Shown here: positions 42,744 to 51,306 of the stretch, one piece after another | How the letters are laid out: the number at the start of each line of letters is the position of its first letter | Numbering within the stretch: position 1 is the first letter of the stretch | From: UBA8517 sp964606975 | GTDB lineage: Bacteria; Patescibacteriota; Microgenomatia; UBA8517 | Length of the DNA: 64,000 bases | Direction of reading: 5' to 3' | Assembly (NCBI GenBank): GCA_964606975.1 | Contig: CAZSGY010000006.1 | Location: 1-64,000 of the forward strand | The notes under the pieces: generated by a model | Database searches by the model: none | Seen by the model: the letters and a program-made list of their open reading frames with translations, nothing else | Told to the model about the DNA's origin: nothing | Translations under genes and position numbers: made by a program

Positions 42744-43298
42744 ATGTCAAAAATCGGTAAACAACCAGTCACATTACCAGCAGGAGTCACAGCAGAAGTC
42801 TCTGGCCATACAGTAACGATAGCAGGTCCGAAAGGAACAATGAAACGCCATTTTGCGCCGGAAATTGCCGTTGTCGTTGAAGATGGTAAAGTAGTTGTCA
42901 GCACAAGAGGATCGGGTAAATTTGTCATGTCCCTTTTTGGAACAACAAGAGCACTTATCAATAATGATGTAACCGGAGTTTCCACAGGTTGGAACAAACA
43001 ACTAGAATTGGTAGGAACCGGTTTTAGGGCAGAAACTTCCGGGGGAGAACTGTCTTTGACAGTCGGTTTTTCCCATCCGGTTAAAATAAAAGCTCCGGAA
43101 GGAATTACTTTTAAAGTTGAGAAAAACATCGTTACAGTTGAAGGGCACGACAGAGAGCTTGTCGGACAGGTATCTGCAAATATCAGAGCAGTTAAGCCAC
43201 CCGAACCTTATAAAGGAAAAGGAATTAAATATATTGATGAGGTTATCAGGCGCAAAGCCGGTAAAGCAGCAGCAGCCAAGACAGGCGGCGCGGCTTAA
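42744..43298 (+). CDS. rplF: 50S ribosomal protein uL6
   Basis: The 184 residues comprise two copies of the uL6 fold, beginning MSKIGKQPVTLPAGV and ending with VRAVKPPEPYKGKGI-like IRAVKPPEPYKGKGIKY. It lies near the sarcin-ricin loop where translation GTPases, including the odd EF-G, bind. Confidence 0.96.
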   Translation: MSKIGKQPVTLPAGVTAEVSGHTVTIAGPKGTMKRHFAPEIAVVVEDGKVVVSTRGSGKFVMSLFGTTRALINNDVTGVSTGWNKQLELVGTGFRAETSGGELSLTVGFSHPVKIKAPEGITFKVEKNIVTVEGHDRELVGQVSANIRAVKPPEPYKGKGIKYIDEVIRRKAGKAAAAKTGGAA

Positions 43299-43309
43299 AA
43301 ATTAAATTT

Positions 43310-43669
43310 ATGAAAATTTTAAAAATTAAAGCAAAAAGATACACACAGAGAAAAAACAGAGTTCGTGCTAAAATTATCGGCACAACCGAACGTCCGAGAC
43401 TCTCTGTTTTTCGTTCTAATACTCATATTTACGGACAAATTATTGACGACATAAAAGGCAAGACTTTGGTAGCATTTTCCGATTTGGGGATTAAGGCAAA
43501 AGCCAAAGAAAGCAAAACTCAAATTGCGGCCAATGTCGGTGAAGAATTGGCCAAAAAAGCCATAGCCAAGAAAATAAAGAAAGTTGTTTTTGACAGAAAC
43601 GGATTCAGATTCCATGGCAGAGTTAAAGCCTTAGCCGACGGAGCCAGAAAAGGAGGGTTGGAGTTCTAA
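43310..43669 (+). CDS. rplR: 50S ribosomal protein uL18
   Basis: The 119 residues show RKNRVRAKIIGTTERPRLSV, SNTHIYGQIIDD and the C-terminal FDRNGFRFHGRVKALADGAR, which bind 5S rRNA. Confidence 0.96.
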   Translation: MKILKIKAKRYTQRKNRVRAKIIGTTERPRLSVFRSNTHIYGQIIDDIKGKTLVAFSDLGIKAKAKESKTQIAANVGEELAKKAIAKKIKKVVFDRNGFRFHGRVKALADGARKGGLEF

Positions 43670-43673
43670 GCAT

Positions 43674-44168
43674 ATGGGAAACTTTAATAGAAGATCAAAC
43701 ACAAATTATGACGGACCGCCCAAGGAATTTGAGGAAACAGTGGTTCAAATTAACCGTATTTCCAAAAAGACTAAAGGTGGAAACCAAATCAGATTTTCGG
43801 CGCTTGTTGTTGTCGGAGACAGAAAAGGAAAAGTCGGGGTAGGACTTGCCAAAGCCAAAGATGTCAGAAATGCCATCAGAAAATCAATTAGCGCTGCAAA
43901 AAGAAAATTAATTTTAGTTCCTTTGGTTGGTACAACCATCCCCTATTCGGTGAACGAAAAATTTTCGGCAGCCAAAATTTTACTTAAACCGGCCCCGCCC
44001 GGATCCGGTATTATTGCAGGAGGCCCTATGAGGGTTGTTTTGGAAGCAGCCGGTATAAGAGACGCCGTAGGTAAGATTTTGGGAACCAAAAATAAAGTTT
44101 CCAATGTTTACGCAACGCTAAAAGCCTTGGATACTATCTCAGAAATGGTTAATACAAAAAGAAAATGA
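43674..44168 (+). CDS. rpsE: 30S ribosomal protein uS5
   Basis: The 164 residues have the double-stranded-RNA-binding-like N-terminal domain (GNQIRFSALVVVGDRKGKVG) and the C-terminal domain (GSGIIAGGPMRVVLEAAGI). The stop overlaps the start of rplO: the uL30 gene that usually stands between them is absent. Confidence 0.96.
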   Translation: MGNFNRRSNTNYDGPPKEFEETVVQINRISKKTKGGNQIRFSALVVVGDRKGKVGVGLAKAKDVRNAIRKSISAAKRKLILVPLVGTTIPYSVNEKFSAAKILLKPAPPGSGIIAGGPMRVVLEAAGIRDAVGKILGTKNKVSNVYATLKALDTISEMVNTKRK

Positions 44169-44446
44169 ACACACAATTACCTAAAGTCATAGCGAAAAGC
44201 AAAAAAAGAGTCGGACGCGGAATGGGAAGTGGAAAAGGTTCCCATACCTCGGGCCGTGGACAAAAAGGACAAAAAAGTCGAGGCACAATCGGAGTTCTTT
44301 TTGAAGGAATGAAAATGAGAAAGTCATATCTTAAAAGACTTCCTTTAATGCGTGGAAAGGGAAAATTTCATCCAAAGAAGACCAGAAAACAAAAATACGT
44401 TGAGTTCAAAGCCAAAAAATCCGCCCCTAAGAAAGCTTCCAAATAA
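44165..44446 (+). CDS. rplO: 50S ribosomal protein uL15, truncated
   Basis: The 93 residues contain the uL15 N-terminal extension (RVGRGMGSGKGSHTSGRGQK, FEGMKMRKSYLKRLP) that threads into 23S rRNA, and then a basic tail instead of the C-terminal globular domain. The family norm is about 145 residues. The frame ends with a clean stop, and the following bases in other frames do not encode the missing domain. Overlaps rpsE by 4 bases. Confidence 0.9.
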   Translation: MNTQLPKVIAKSKKRVGRGMGSGKGSHTSGRGQKGQKSRGTIGVLFEGMKMRKSYLKRLPLMRGKGKFHPKKTRKQKYVEFKAKKSAPKKASK

Positions 44447-44472
44447 AATTGTTAGAGAAGGGATTCCGCGTG

Positions 44473-44501
44473 TGGTTTCAGGATCAGATTTGGGATATAA
44501 T
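44473..44501 (+). promoter_or_regulatory. secY promoter
   Basis: TGGTTT (44473-44478), 17-base spacer, TATAAT (44496-44501). The -10 ends 9 bases before the secY ATG, so secY and downstream genes could start from here with almost no leader. Confidence 0.45.
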
Positions 44502-44510
44502 CCTTATACA

Positions 44511-45791
44511 ATGTTTAATTCGATTGTTAAGTTTTTTGTAAAGGCCTTCAAAACTCCTTCCATTAGGAAAAAACTTTTAATTACGGGACTAATTTTAGTT
44601 GTTTTCAGACTTGCCGCGCATATTCCGGCAGCCGGAATAGACAGGGATACGCTTCAAGCTTTGTTTTCAGGAAGCCCGCTACTTTCTCTTTTGGATGTAT
44701 TTTCCGGAGGAACCTTGGCAAATTTTTCTATTCTGGCCTTAGGACTTAATCCTTACATCAATGCTTCGATATTTTTCCAACTTTTAGGATATGTTGTTCC
44801 TTCAATTCAGGAACTGCAAAAAGAGGGTGAGTACGGTCAGGAAAAAATAAACCAATATACCAGACTTTTGACAGTTCCTTTGGCGGCTCTTCAGGCTTTC
44901 GGAATGTACGCTCTCCTAAAAGGACAAAATATTATTCCGGATCTCTCACCCGTTGCTCTCTTATCTCTAGTTGTAACCATGACGGCCGGTACCATTTTTG
45001 CGGTTTGGCTGGGAGAACTTATTTCCGAATACGGATTTAAAAACGGAGTTTCTTTGCTTATCTTTGTCGGAATCGTTGCCAGACTACCTATCACCTTGGG
45101 GCAATCCGTCAGTATTTTTCAATCCCAGGATATTTTAAAGACTATTATCTTTATATTGGTCATCGTTCTAATTGTGGGATTGGTGGTTTTGTTCGGTGAA
45201 GCTACAAGACAAATACCAATTCACTATGCCAAAAGAAGAACACAGTCAGGTTTGGTTGCCTCCTCATATTTGCCGATACGACTTAACCAGGCAGGCGTTA
45301 TACCTATTATCTTTGCGGTATCCTTAGTACTTATGCCTTCGATGATCAGCCAATTTTTGGCCAGTGTCCCCAATGAAAAGATTGCAAATTTTGCTATCGG
45401 AGTAAGCGCAAATTTTAATTCCGGAACCCTTTTGTACAATGTTGTTTATTTTCTTATGGTTTTTGGCTTTACATATTTTTACACGGCAGTTGTTTTTAAT
45501 CCGGAAAAAATATCTGAAGATTTGCAAAAAGGCGGAGGGTTTATTCCCGGTATCAGACCCGGAAAAGAAACAGAAAAATACCTATCCCACGTTCTTTCCA
45601 GAATTACGGTTGTCGGCGGTGTCTTTTTAGGACTTATTGCAGTACTTCCTTCACTTTTCCAAAAATCATTAGGTGCCAGCAATTTGGCCATCGGCGGTAC
45701 AAGTATTTTAATCGTTGTTTCGGTAGTTTTAGAAATCATTCGTGAAATTGAGGGGGAGTTGGTTATGGAAAGGTATGAGGGTTTCAATTAA
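44511..45791 (+). CDS. secY: preprotein translocase subunit SecY
   Basis: SecY is the channel of the Sec translocon. From ATG 44511 (MFNSIVKFFVKAF) the protein is 426 residues with ten membrane segments; conserved parts include RLAAHIPAAGID near the start, the loop with YAKRRTQSG, and the final EIIREIEGELVMERYEGF. A longer frame from 44352 reads through rplO and is unlikely. Confidence 0.96.
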   Translation: MFNSIVKFFVKAFKTPSIRKKLLITGLILVVFRLAAHIPAAGIDRDTLQALFSGSPLLSLLDVFSGGTLANFSILALGLNPYINASIFFQLLGYVVPSIQELQKEGEYGQEKINQYTRLLTVPLAALQAFGMYALLKGQNIIPDLSPVALLSLVVTMTAGTIFAVWLGELISEYGFKNGVSLLIFVGIVARLPITLGQSVSIFQSQDILKTIIFILVIVLIVGLVVLFGEATRQIPIHYAKRRTQSGLVASSYLPIRLNQAGVIPIIFAVSLVLMPSMISQFLASVPNEKIANFAIGVSANFNSGTLLYNVVYFLMVFGFTYFYTAVVFNPEKISEDLQKGGGFIPGIRPGKETEKYLSHVLSRITVVGGVFLGLIAVLPSLFQKSLGASNLAIGGTSILIVVSVVLEIIREIEGELVMERYEGFN

Positions 45792-45793
45792 CA

Positions 45794-46441
45794 ATGAATA
45801 TTGTTTTACTCGGATCCCCGGCATCAGGTAAAGGCACCCAGGCGGAGATTTTATGCCAAAAATTCGGCCTTTTTCATCTCTCTACAGGTGATATTGCTAG
45901 AAAGTTGGCAGCGGAAGATCCTAGAATTAAAGAAATAGTTACCTCCGGCAAACTTATTCCCCCGGAGGAAATAACTATGCATGTTTTGGATTTCTTACAA
46001 AAAAATAAGCCGGATCTTAAAGATATTTTGTTTGAAGGTTTTCCAAGATTTGTTTCCCAATACGAAGCGCTGGATAATTTCCTTAAGACCAAGGGAGACG
46101 ATATTGATATAGTCATTTCGCTGGAAGTTCCAATGGAAGTTGCAATCAAAAGAATTTCTTCAAGATGGATGTGTAGTAAATGCGGGCAAATTTATAACAC
46201 CGAAAGTAATCCGCCTAAAATCTCCGGAATTTGTGATAAGTGCGGCGGGCAATTAATCCAAAGAGAAGATGATAAGCCCGAATCCGTCAAAACCAGGTTC
46301 GAATATTATATAAATAATACTAAAGAGCTTATTGATTATCTGGACTTAAAAGGCAAGCTGACAAGGGTCAACGGAGATAGGCCGATTGAAGAAATTGCCA
46401 AAGATTTAGAGAAAATAGTTTCTGAGGCTTCGCAAAAATGA
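45794..46441 (+). CDS. adk: adenylate kinase with zinc-type lid
   Basis: The 215 residues catalyse ATP + AMP to 2 ADP. P-loop GSPASGKGTQAE, AMP-binding STGDIARK, and the lid with four Cys (CSKC...CDKC) that bind zinc are seen. It starts 2 bases after secY and overlaps map by 4 bases, the classic secY-adk-map order. Confidence 0.95.
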   Translation: MNIVLLGSPASGKGTQAEILCQKFGLFHLSTGDIARKLAAEDPRIKEIVTSGKLIPPEEITMHVLDFLQKNKPDLKDILFEGFPRFVSQYEALDNFLKTKGDDIDIVISLEVPMEVAIKRISSRWMCSKCGQIYNTESNPPKISGICDKCGGQLIQREDDKPESVKTRFEYYINNTKELIDYLDLKGKLTRVNGDRPIEEIAKDLEKIVSEASQK

Positions 46442-47187
46442 TTATTCTTAAATCTCCTGACGAAATGCAATTAATGGCTGAAGGCGGCGCCAAACTGGGA
46501 CGTATCAAAAAATCTTTGGCAGATTCTGTTAAAGCCGGGGTAAGTGCACTGGATATTGAAACTTTGGCAATGAAGTTAATTAAGGATGAAGGTGGACAGC
46601 CCTCTTTCACCAAAGAGCCGGGTTACCACTGGGCGACTTGTATAAACACTAACGAAGGAATAGTTCACGGAATACCTACAGCTGACGTTGTCTTTAAGGA
46701 CGGAGATCTTGTAAGCATCGATGTAGGTCTTTATTACAAGGGTTTTCATACGGACGCTTCAATTAGTGTGGCAGTTAATCCCAATCCTGAGACAAAAAGA
46801 TTTCTCAATACAGGAAAAGAAGCTCTGGAGCAGGCACTAAAAGCGGCCAGAGAAGGTAATTATCTTTATGAAATTTCGCAGGCTATCGAGAAGGTTATTG
46901 AATCCCGAGGATATAACACAATCAAAGCCTTGGTGGGACACGGTGTCGGGAAATATTTGCATGAAGACCCCCAAATCCCCTGTTTCGTGCCTGGAAGAAT
47001 CGAAGATAGTCCGAAAATCGGACAGGGGATGACTTTGGCGGTTGAAGTGATGTATGCAGCCGGCAGCGACAAAGTTGAAATACTCGAGGACGGGTGGACA
47101 ATTGCTATGCGGGATGGTAAAATGTCAGGACTTTTTGAGGAAACTGTTGCTATCACTGGAGCGGGAACTAAAGTATTGACGAGATGA
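46438..47187 (+). CDS. map: methionine aminopeptidase type I
   Basis: The 249 residues remove the initiator Met. Metal ligands can be placed: D in DVGLYYKGF, D in HTDASIS, H in GHGVGKYLHEDP, E in AVEVMYAAG and E in FEETVAIT. Its start overlaps adk and its stop overlaps infA. Confidence 0.95.
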   Translation: MIILKSPDEMQLMAEGGAKLGRIKKSLADSVKAGVSALDIETLAMKLIKDEGGQPSFTKEPGYHWATCINTNEGIVHGIPTADVVFKDGDLVSIDVGLYYKGFHTDASISVAVNPNPETKRFLNTGKEALEQALKAAREGNYLYEISQAIEKVIESRGYNTIKALVGHGVGKYLHEDPQIPCFVPGRIEDSPKIGQGMTLAVEVMYAAGSDKVEILEDGWTIAMRDGKMSGLFEETVAITGAGTKVLTR

Positions 47188-47399
47188 AAACCAAGGACGT
47201 AATCGAAGTAGATGGTTCTGTGTCGGCAGCCCTTCCTAACACAATGTTCAGAGTTGATCTTGTAGACGGAAGGAGTGTTTTGGCTACTTTAACAGGGAAG
47301 ATGCGCAGGAACTATATCAGAGTTTTTCCCGGCGATAGGGTTAAGGTTGAAATGACGCCTTACGATGAAGGTAGGGGTAGGATAGTTTATAAATACTGA
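47184..47399 (+). CDS. infA: translation initiation factor IF-1
   Basis: The 71 residues form an S1/OB fold with VIEVDGSVSAALPNTMFRV, GKMRRNYIRVFPGDRVKVEM and GRIVYKY, matching IF-1, which occupies the 30S A-site during initiation. Confidence 0.96.
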   Translation: MKTKDVIEVDGSVSAALPNTMFRVDLVDGRSVLATLTGKMRRNYIRVFPGDRVKVEMTPYDEGRGRIVYKY

Positions 47400-47440
47400 G
47401 GGAATTTGATATAGCTAAGTAAGGAAAGGAATTATATAGT

Positions 47441-47554
47441 ATGAAAGTAATTAGTTCGATTAAAGCCAGATGTAAAGATTGCAAGATTGTTAAGCGCCGC
47501 GGCGTGTTATACATCATTTGCATAAATCCCAGGCATAAGCAACGTCAGGGATGA
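47441..47554 (+). CDS. rpmJ: 50S ribosomal protein bL36
   Basis: A 37-residue ORF beginning MKVISSIKARCKDCKIVKRR and ending with TGA. C11, C14, C27 and H32 form the bL36 zinc site. AAGGAAAGGA about 12 bases upstream is a ribosome binding site. Its place between infA and rpsM is the conserved one. Confidence 0.93.
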   Translation: MKVISSIKARCKDCKIVKRRGVLYIICINPRHKQRQG

Positions 47555-47594
47555 CGAAAGCAGCGCCAGGGTTAATTTTTTATAAACAATAAAA

Positions 47595-48005
47595 ATGACA
47601 AGAATTGCCGGTATTGATTTACAAGAAAATTGGAAAGTCGACTATGCATTGACCAATATTATGGGTTTGGGTTGGACTCTATCTAAGAAAGTTCTTAAAA
47701 ATTGCGGCATAGATGTTAAAAAAAGAGTCTCAGATCTTTCGAGTGACGACATTTCCAAAATCAGCACCGAACTTGAGAAATATCAAATTGAAGGAGATTT
47801 AGTAAGGGTTGTCCGCGAAAATATCCAAAGATTGCAAGTTATCGGTTCTTACCGGGGTATGAGGCACACCAAAGGGCTTCCGGTCAGAGGTCAGAGAACC
47901 AGAACCAATGCACGTACAAAACGTGGGAAGAGAAAGACAATCGGAGCCTTTAAGAAAGAAGCTTTGAGTAAAATGACTGCGGCTAAAAACGAGAAAACGA
48001 AATAA
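47595..48005 (+). CDS. rpsM: 30S ribosomal protein uS13
   Basis: The 136 residues match uS13 (MTRIAGIDL, GSYRGMRHTKGLPVRGQRT, TNARTKRGKRK) and end with a Lys-rich extension. It contacts P-site tRNA and uS19. Confidence 0.96.
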   Translation: MTRIAGIDLQENWKVDYALTNIMGLGWTLSKKVLKNCGIDVKKRVSDLSSDDISKISTELEKYQIEGDLVRVVRENIQRLQVIGSYRGMRHTKGLPVRGQRTRTNARTKRGKRKTIGAFKKEALSKMTAAKNEKTK

Positions 48006-48011
48006 AGTTAT

Positions 48012-48392
48012 ATGACAACTAAAACCAAGAAAATAAACAGAGAAGTAGGGTTCGGGAGGGTTTATATTTCTGCCTCGTTCAACAATACGTTAGTGACCGC
48101 AACCAACATGAAAGGTGAAACTCTAGCTTGGGGTTCATCCGGGGCGGCAGGATTCAAAGGAACGAGACGTGCGACACCCTTTGCAGCTACCACCGCAGTT
48201 GAAAAAGTTATTAACAAAGCCAAAGGTGAATTTGGTGTTAACGAAGTAGAAGTTTACGTTAAGGGTCCTGGGGCAGGACGAGATGCGGCACTTCGTGCGA
48301 TTAAAGCGGCTGGGGTAAAAATTGCATTAATCGCTGATGTCACACCGGTTCCTCACAACGGACCAAGACCTAAGAAAAAGAGGAGAGTATAA
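48012..48392 (+). CDS. rpsK: 30S ribosomal protein uS11
   Basis: The 126 residues have ISASFNNTLVTATNMKGETL, GFKGTRRATPFAA and DVTPVPHNGPRPKKKRRV, the full uS11 set. Confidence 0.97.
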   Translation: MTTKTKKINREVGFGRVYISASFNNTLVTATNMKGETLAWGSSGAAGFKGTRRATPFAATTAVEKVINKAKGEFGVNEVEVYVKGPGAGRDAALRAIKAAGVKIALIADVTPVPHNGPRPKKKRRV

Positions 48393-48404
48393 AATTATTA
48401 ATAT

Positions 48405-49004
48405 ATGGCAAAATACGTAGGACCAAAAGACAGATTATCAAGACGCGAGGCCTTTGATATTTTTAGTAGTGGGGCAAAGTTGACAAGACTTAATGTTCCG
48501 CCGGGAGTTCATGGACCGAAAGGAACAAGAGGCTCTTCTCAATATGGAAAACAGCTTAGGGAAAAACAAAAAGTCAAAAGGCTTTATGGAGTTTTGGAAA
48601 AACAGTTCAGAAGGTATATGACAGAGGCCTTTAAATCCAAAGGCAATACGGGAGAAGCGCTTTTAATTAGTCTTGAAAAACGACTTGATAATGTAATTTT
48701 CAGGTTTGGATTCGCTCCGAGCAGGCCAGCCGCCAGACAAATAGTTTCTCACAGGCACGTTTTAGTAAATGACAAAAAGGTAAACATTCCCTCTTTCAGT
48801 GTAAAAGTGGGAGACGTTATCGCTCTTGATCCTAAAGCCACAAACATTCCCGAAATCAAAAAGGTTCTTGAACAAAAGGATTTTAAGCTTCCATCCTGGC
48901 TTGAAAGAAAGGCTTTTGTGGGTAAAATTTCAGCTCAGCCGAAACGTGAAGATATAACTGAGCCTGTCAGTGAGCAAGACATAGTTGAATTCTATTCAAG
49001 ATGA
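48405..49004 (+). CDS. rpsD: 30S ribosomal protein uS4
   Basis: The 199 residues have the S4 RNA-binding domain (RLDNVIFRFGFAPSRPAAR, HRHVLVNDKKVNIPS). The N-terminus lacks the four-Cys zinc site found in many uS4, so this is the zinc-free form. Confidence 0.96.
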   Translation: MAKYVGPKDRLSRREAFDIFSSGAKLTRLNVPPGVHGPKGTRGSSQYGKQLREKQKVKRLYGVLEKQFRRYMTEAFKSKGNTGEALLISLEKRLDNVIFRFGFAPSRPAARQIVSHRHVLVNDKKVNIPSFSVKVGDVIALDPKATNIPEIKKVLEQKDFKLPSWLERKAFVGKISAQPKREDITEPVSEQDIVEFYSR

Positions 49005-49033
49005 TAGTAGAATACCTAGTCTAAGGTAAAAAT

Positions 49034-49951
49034 ATGAACGAGCCAACATTTGAAATCAACAAAGAAAAGAAAGAAACCAATTACGGAAGGTTTGTTATTT
49101 CACCTCTTGAGCAAGGATATGGTTTAACCATCGGAAACGCCCTAAGGAGGGTGCTTTTGACATCTCTTCCGGGAGCAGCAGTCACTTCTATTAAGATTGC
49201 AGGAGTTAAGCACCAATTTTCAACCCTTGCCGGGATGAAAGAAGATACGGTTGAATTTATTCTTAATCTCAAAAAAGTCAGGTTTTCAGGCAACACAGAC
49301 AAAGCTGTTAAAGCTACTTTAGAAATCGACAAAGCCGGAGAATTCAAGGCAGGAGATATTAAGGTCAGCGGCGGTCTTTCGGTTGCAAATCCCGAGCTTG
49401 TTTTGGGAACAATCAACAAAGGAACAAAACTATCAGCTGAGATGACAGTTGAAAGCGGTTTTGGCTTTTCTCCCGCAGAAGACAGACCCTCCGACACGAT
49501 CGGTCTTATTCCGGTTGATGCCAGCTTCTCACCGGTCAAAAGAGTCAGCTACAAAATTGAAGAAACACGTGTCGGTAGACTTACCAACTATGACAAGCTT
49601 ATTTTGGAAGTTTGGACAGACGGAACGATTGAAGCAGAAGATGCAATAACCCAGTCCGCAAAAGTTTTGGTTGGGTACTTTAATCAAATAGTTAATCCCA
49701 AAGTAGTTGAGAAAAAAGAGGAAGCTCCTAAAGATGAATTGGGACTCACAGGCAAGCTTTCCGTTGAAGAGATAGGGCTTCCTACCAGAGTTGCTAACGC
49801 TTTAATTAAGGCCGGTTTTGAAACAGTAGAGCAGCTTGCCCACGCTAAGAAGGAAGATTTGGTTAAAGTTAGAAACCTTGGTGAAAAGTCCCTCAAAATT
49901 GTAGCTGCTGCGCTCGGAACAAAAGGAGTCGAGTTCCTCGCCATTAAGTAA
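49034..49951 (+). CDS. rpoA: RNA polymerase alpha subunit
   Basis: The 305 residues consist of the assembly domain (EQGYGLTIGNALRRVLLTS, AGVKHQFSTLAGMKED) and, after a linker, the C-terminal DNA- and activator-binding domain (LPTRVANALIKAGFETVEQL, VRNLGEKSLKIV). It lies in its usual place between rpsD and rplQ. Confidence 0.97.
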   Translation: MNEPTFEINKEKKETNYGRFVISPLEQGYGLTIGNALRRVLLTSLPGAAVTSIKIAGVKHQFSTLAGMKEDTVEFILNLKKVRFSGNTDKAVKATLEIDKAGEFKAGDIKVSGGLSVANPELVLGTINKGTKLSAEMTVESGFGFSPAEDRPSDTIGLIPVDASFSPVKRVSYKIEETRVGRLTNYDKLILEVWTDGTIEAEDAITQSAKVLVGYFNQIVNPKVVEKKEEAPKDELGLTGKLSVEEIGLPTRVANALIKAGFETVEQLAHAKKEDLVKVRNLGEKSLKIVAAALGTKGVEFLAIK

Positions 49952-49955
49952 ACTT

Positions 49956-50435
49956 ATGAACAAGAAAGTGTTCGGAAGAAAACTTTCCCGTAGTCGACCC
50001 GCTAGAGAAGCTCTTTTTACATCTTTAGCAAAAGCGTTGATTATTAACGGAAAAATAGTAACCACCCGTGCAAAAGCAAAGGCGGTAACTCCCGATGTGG
50101 AGAAAATGGTCACATTAGCCAGAAAATCGGGAATTACCAGTAGGAGAAAGGTTATGTCTATGCTCGATAACTCCAGAGAGGAAGTTAACATACTTTTCGC
50201 TGATATTGCCAAAGCTTTTTCCGAGAGAACGTCCGGTTTTACCAGAATAATTTCACTTCCCAAAAGACGCGGTGACAATGCCCAAATGGTAAGATTGGAG
50301 TGGACGGAAAAAATAGGGAATGCAAATCAAAAATTAGAAACTGGCAAGAAAGCAAGCAAGAAAGAAGTAAAAACGGAGAAAAAAGTGAACAAACCGGTAT
50401 CTAAGAAGACTAAAAAAGCAGTGACTAATTTCTGA
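49956..50435 (+). CDS. rplQ: 50S ribosomal protein bL17
   Basis: Residues 1-115 are bL17 (FGRKLSRSRPAREALFTSLA, TTRAKAKAVTPDVEKMVTLA, RIISLPKRRGDNAQM). The last 40 residues are a Lys-rich tail absent from typical 120-residue bL17. Confidence 0.95.
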   Translation: MNKKVFGRKLSRSRPAREALFTSLAKALIINGKIVTTRAKAKAVTPDVEKMVTLARKSGITSRRKVMSMLDNSREEVNILFADIAKAFSERTSGFTRIISLPKRRGDNAQMVRLEWTEKIGNANQKLETGKKASKKEVKTEKKVNKPVSKKTKKAVTNF

Positions 50436-50452
50436 TTATTAATTACCAATCT

Positions 50453-50869
50453 ATGAAAACATATCAGCCAAAAGAAAGTGAAATCAAAAGAAGCTGGCAT
50501 TTAGTTGATGCCAAAGACGAGATTTTGGGCCGGATTTCGACCAAAATCGCAGATCTTTTGACAGGTAAAGGAAAATCGACATTCAGTAGGCATATGGATA
50601 CCGGAGATTTTGTGGTTGTGATCAATGCTGAGAAAGTTGCCGTGACCGGCAGGAAAGCATCGCAGAAACTTTACCAAAGACATTCCGGCTATCCGTCTGG
50701 ATTTAAGCAAAGAACTTACGATATGGTTATGGAACAAAACCCGGAAAGAATCATTGAACATGCTGTTTCCGGCATGATTCCCGACAACCGTCTCAAAAAA
50801 GGAAGAATGTTAAGACTTAAAGTGGTGGTCGGAGATAAAAATCCCTACGAAAAAGAATTTAAGAAATAA
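50453..50869 (+). CDS. rplM: 50S ribosomal protein uL13
   Basis: The 138 residues match uL13 with WHLVDAKDEILGRISTKIAD, GDFVVVINAEKVAVTG, YQRHSGYPSGFK and AVSGMIPDNRL. The last base of its TAA is the first base of the rpsI ATG. Confidence 0.96.
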   Translation: MKTYQPKESEIKRSWHLVDAKDEILGRISTKIADLLTGKGKSTFSRHMDTGDFVVVINAEKVAVTGRKASQKLYQRHSGYPSGFKQRTYDMVMEQNPERIIEHAVSGMIPDNRLKKGRMLRLKVVVGDKNPYEKEFKK

Positions 50870-51279
50870 TGGCAAAAATAAAGAAAATAGATTACATATT
50901 TGCGGTAGGCAGAAGGAAAGAAAGCACGGCACGTGTCAGGCTTTACAGAGGCAAGGCAGAAAACACCATTAATTCTATGCCCGCAGCCAAGTATTTCCCG
51001 GGTGAGTTATCAGCAAAATTAATGGCCAAGCCGTTTGGTGCAACTGAAACATCAGAAAAATATTATTTTTCCGCCAAAGTTGCCGGGGGCGGAAAAGAGG
51101 GACAACTAAGCGCACTTTCGTTGGGGCTTTCCAGAGCTTTGGTAAAAGTTGCACCTGATAAAAACAAACTTGTTTTGAAAAAGCTCGGTCTTTTAACCCG
51201 TGACTCCAGAATTAGGCAAAGAAGAATGGTTGGAAAAGGTGGAAAAGCAAGGCGCGCCAAACAGTCTCCAAAGCGTTAA
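50869..51279 (+). CDS. rpsI: 30S ribosomal protein uS9
   Basis: The 136 residues have AVGRRKESTARVRLYRG, GGGKEGQLSALSLGLSRAL and the C-terminal RMVGKGGKARRAKQSPKR that reaches the P-site tRNA. Last gene of the ribosomal block, following rplM as is usual. Confidence 0.96.
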   Translation: MAKIKKIDYIFAVGRRKESTARVRLYRGKAENTINSMPAAKYFPGELSAKLMAKPFGATETSEKYYFSAKVAGGGKEGQLSALSLGLSRALVKVAPDKNKLVLKKLGLLTRDSRIRQRRMVGKGGKARRAKQSPKR

Positions 51280-51287
51280 ACCTCATT

Positions 51288-51296
51288 TGTTATACT
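51288..51296 (+). promoter_or_regulatory. extended -10 for the 366-residue ORF
   Basis: TGTTATACT with TATACT at 51291-51296, 10 bases before the ATG at 51307; AAGGA lies between, so a short leader with a weak ribosome binding site is possible. Confidence 0.4.
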
Positions 51297-51306
51297 GTTT
51301 TAAGGA

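Noticed and set aside
44165..44510. A frameshift splitting rplO, with the C-terminal half in another frame
   Set aside because: The bases after the rplO stop translate in the secY-side frame to IVREGIPRVVSGSDLG and the like, which is not uL15, and a secY promoter occupies the space.
47400..47594. Apparent gap between infA and rpsM
   Set aside because: It contains rpmJ (37 codons), so it is not an empty or regulatory region.
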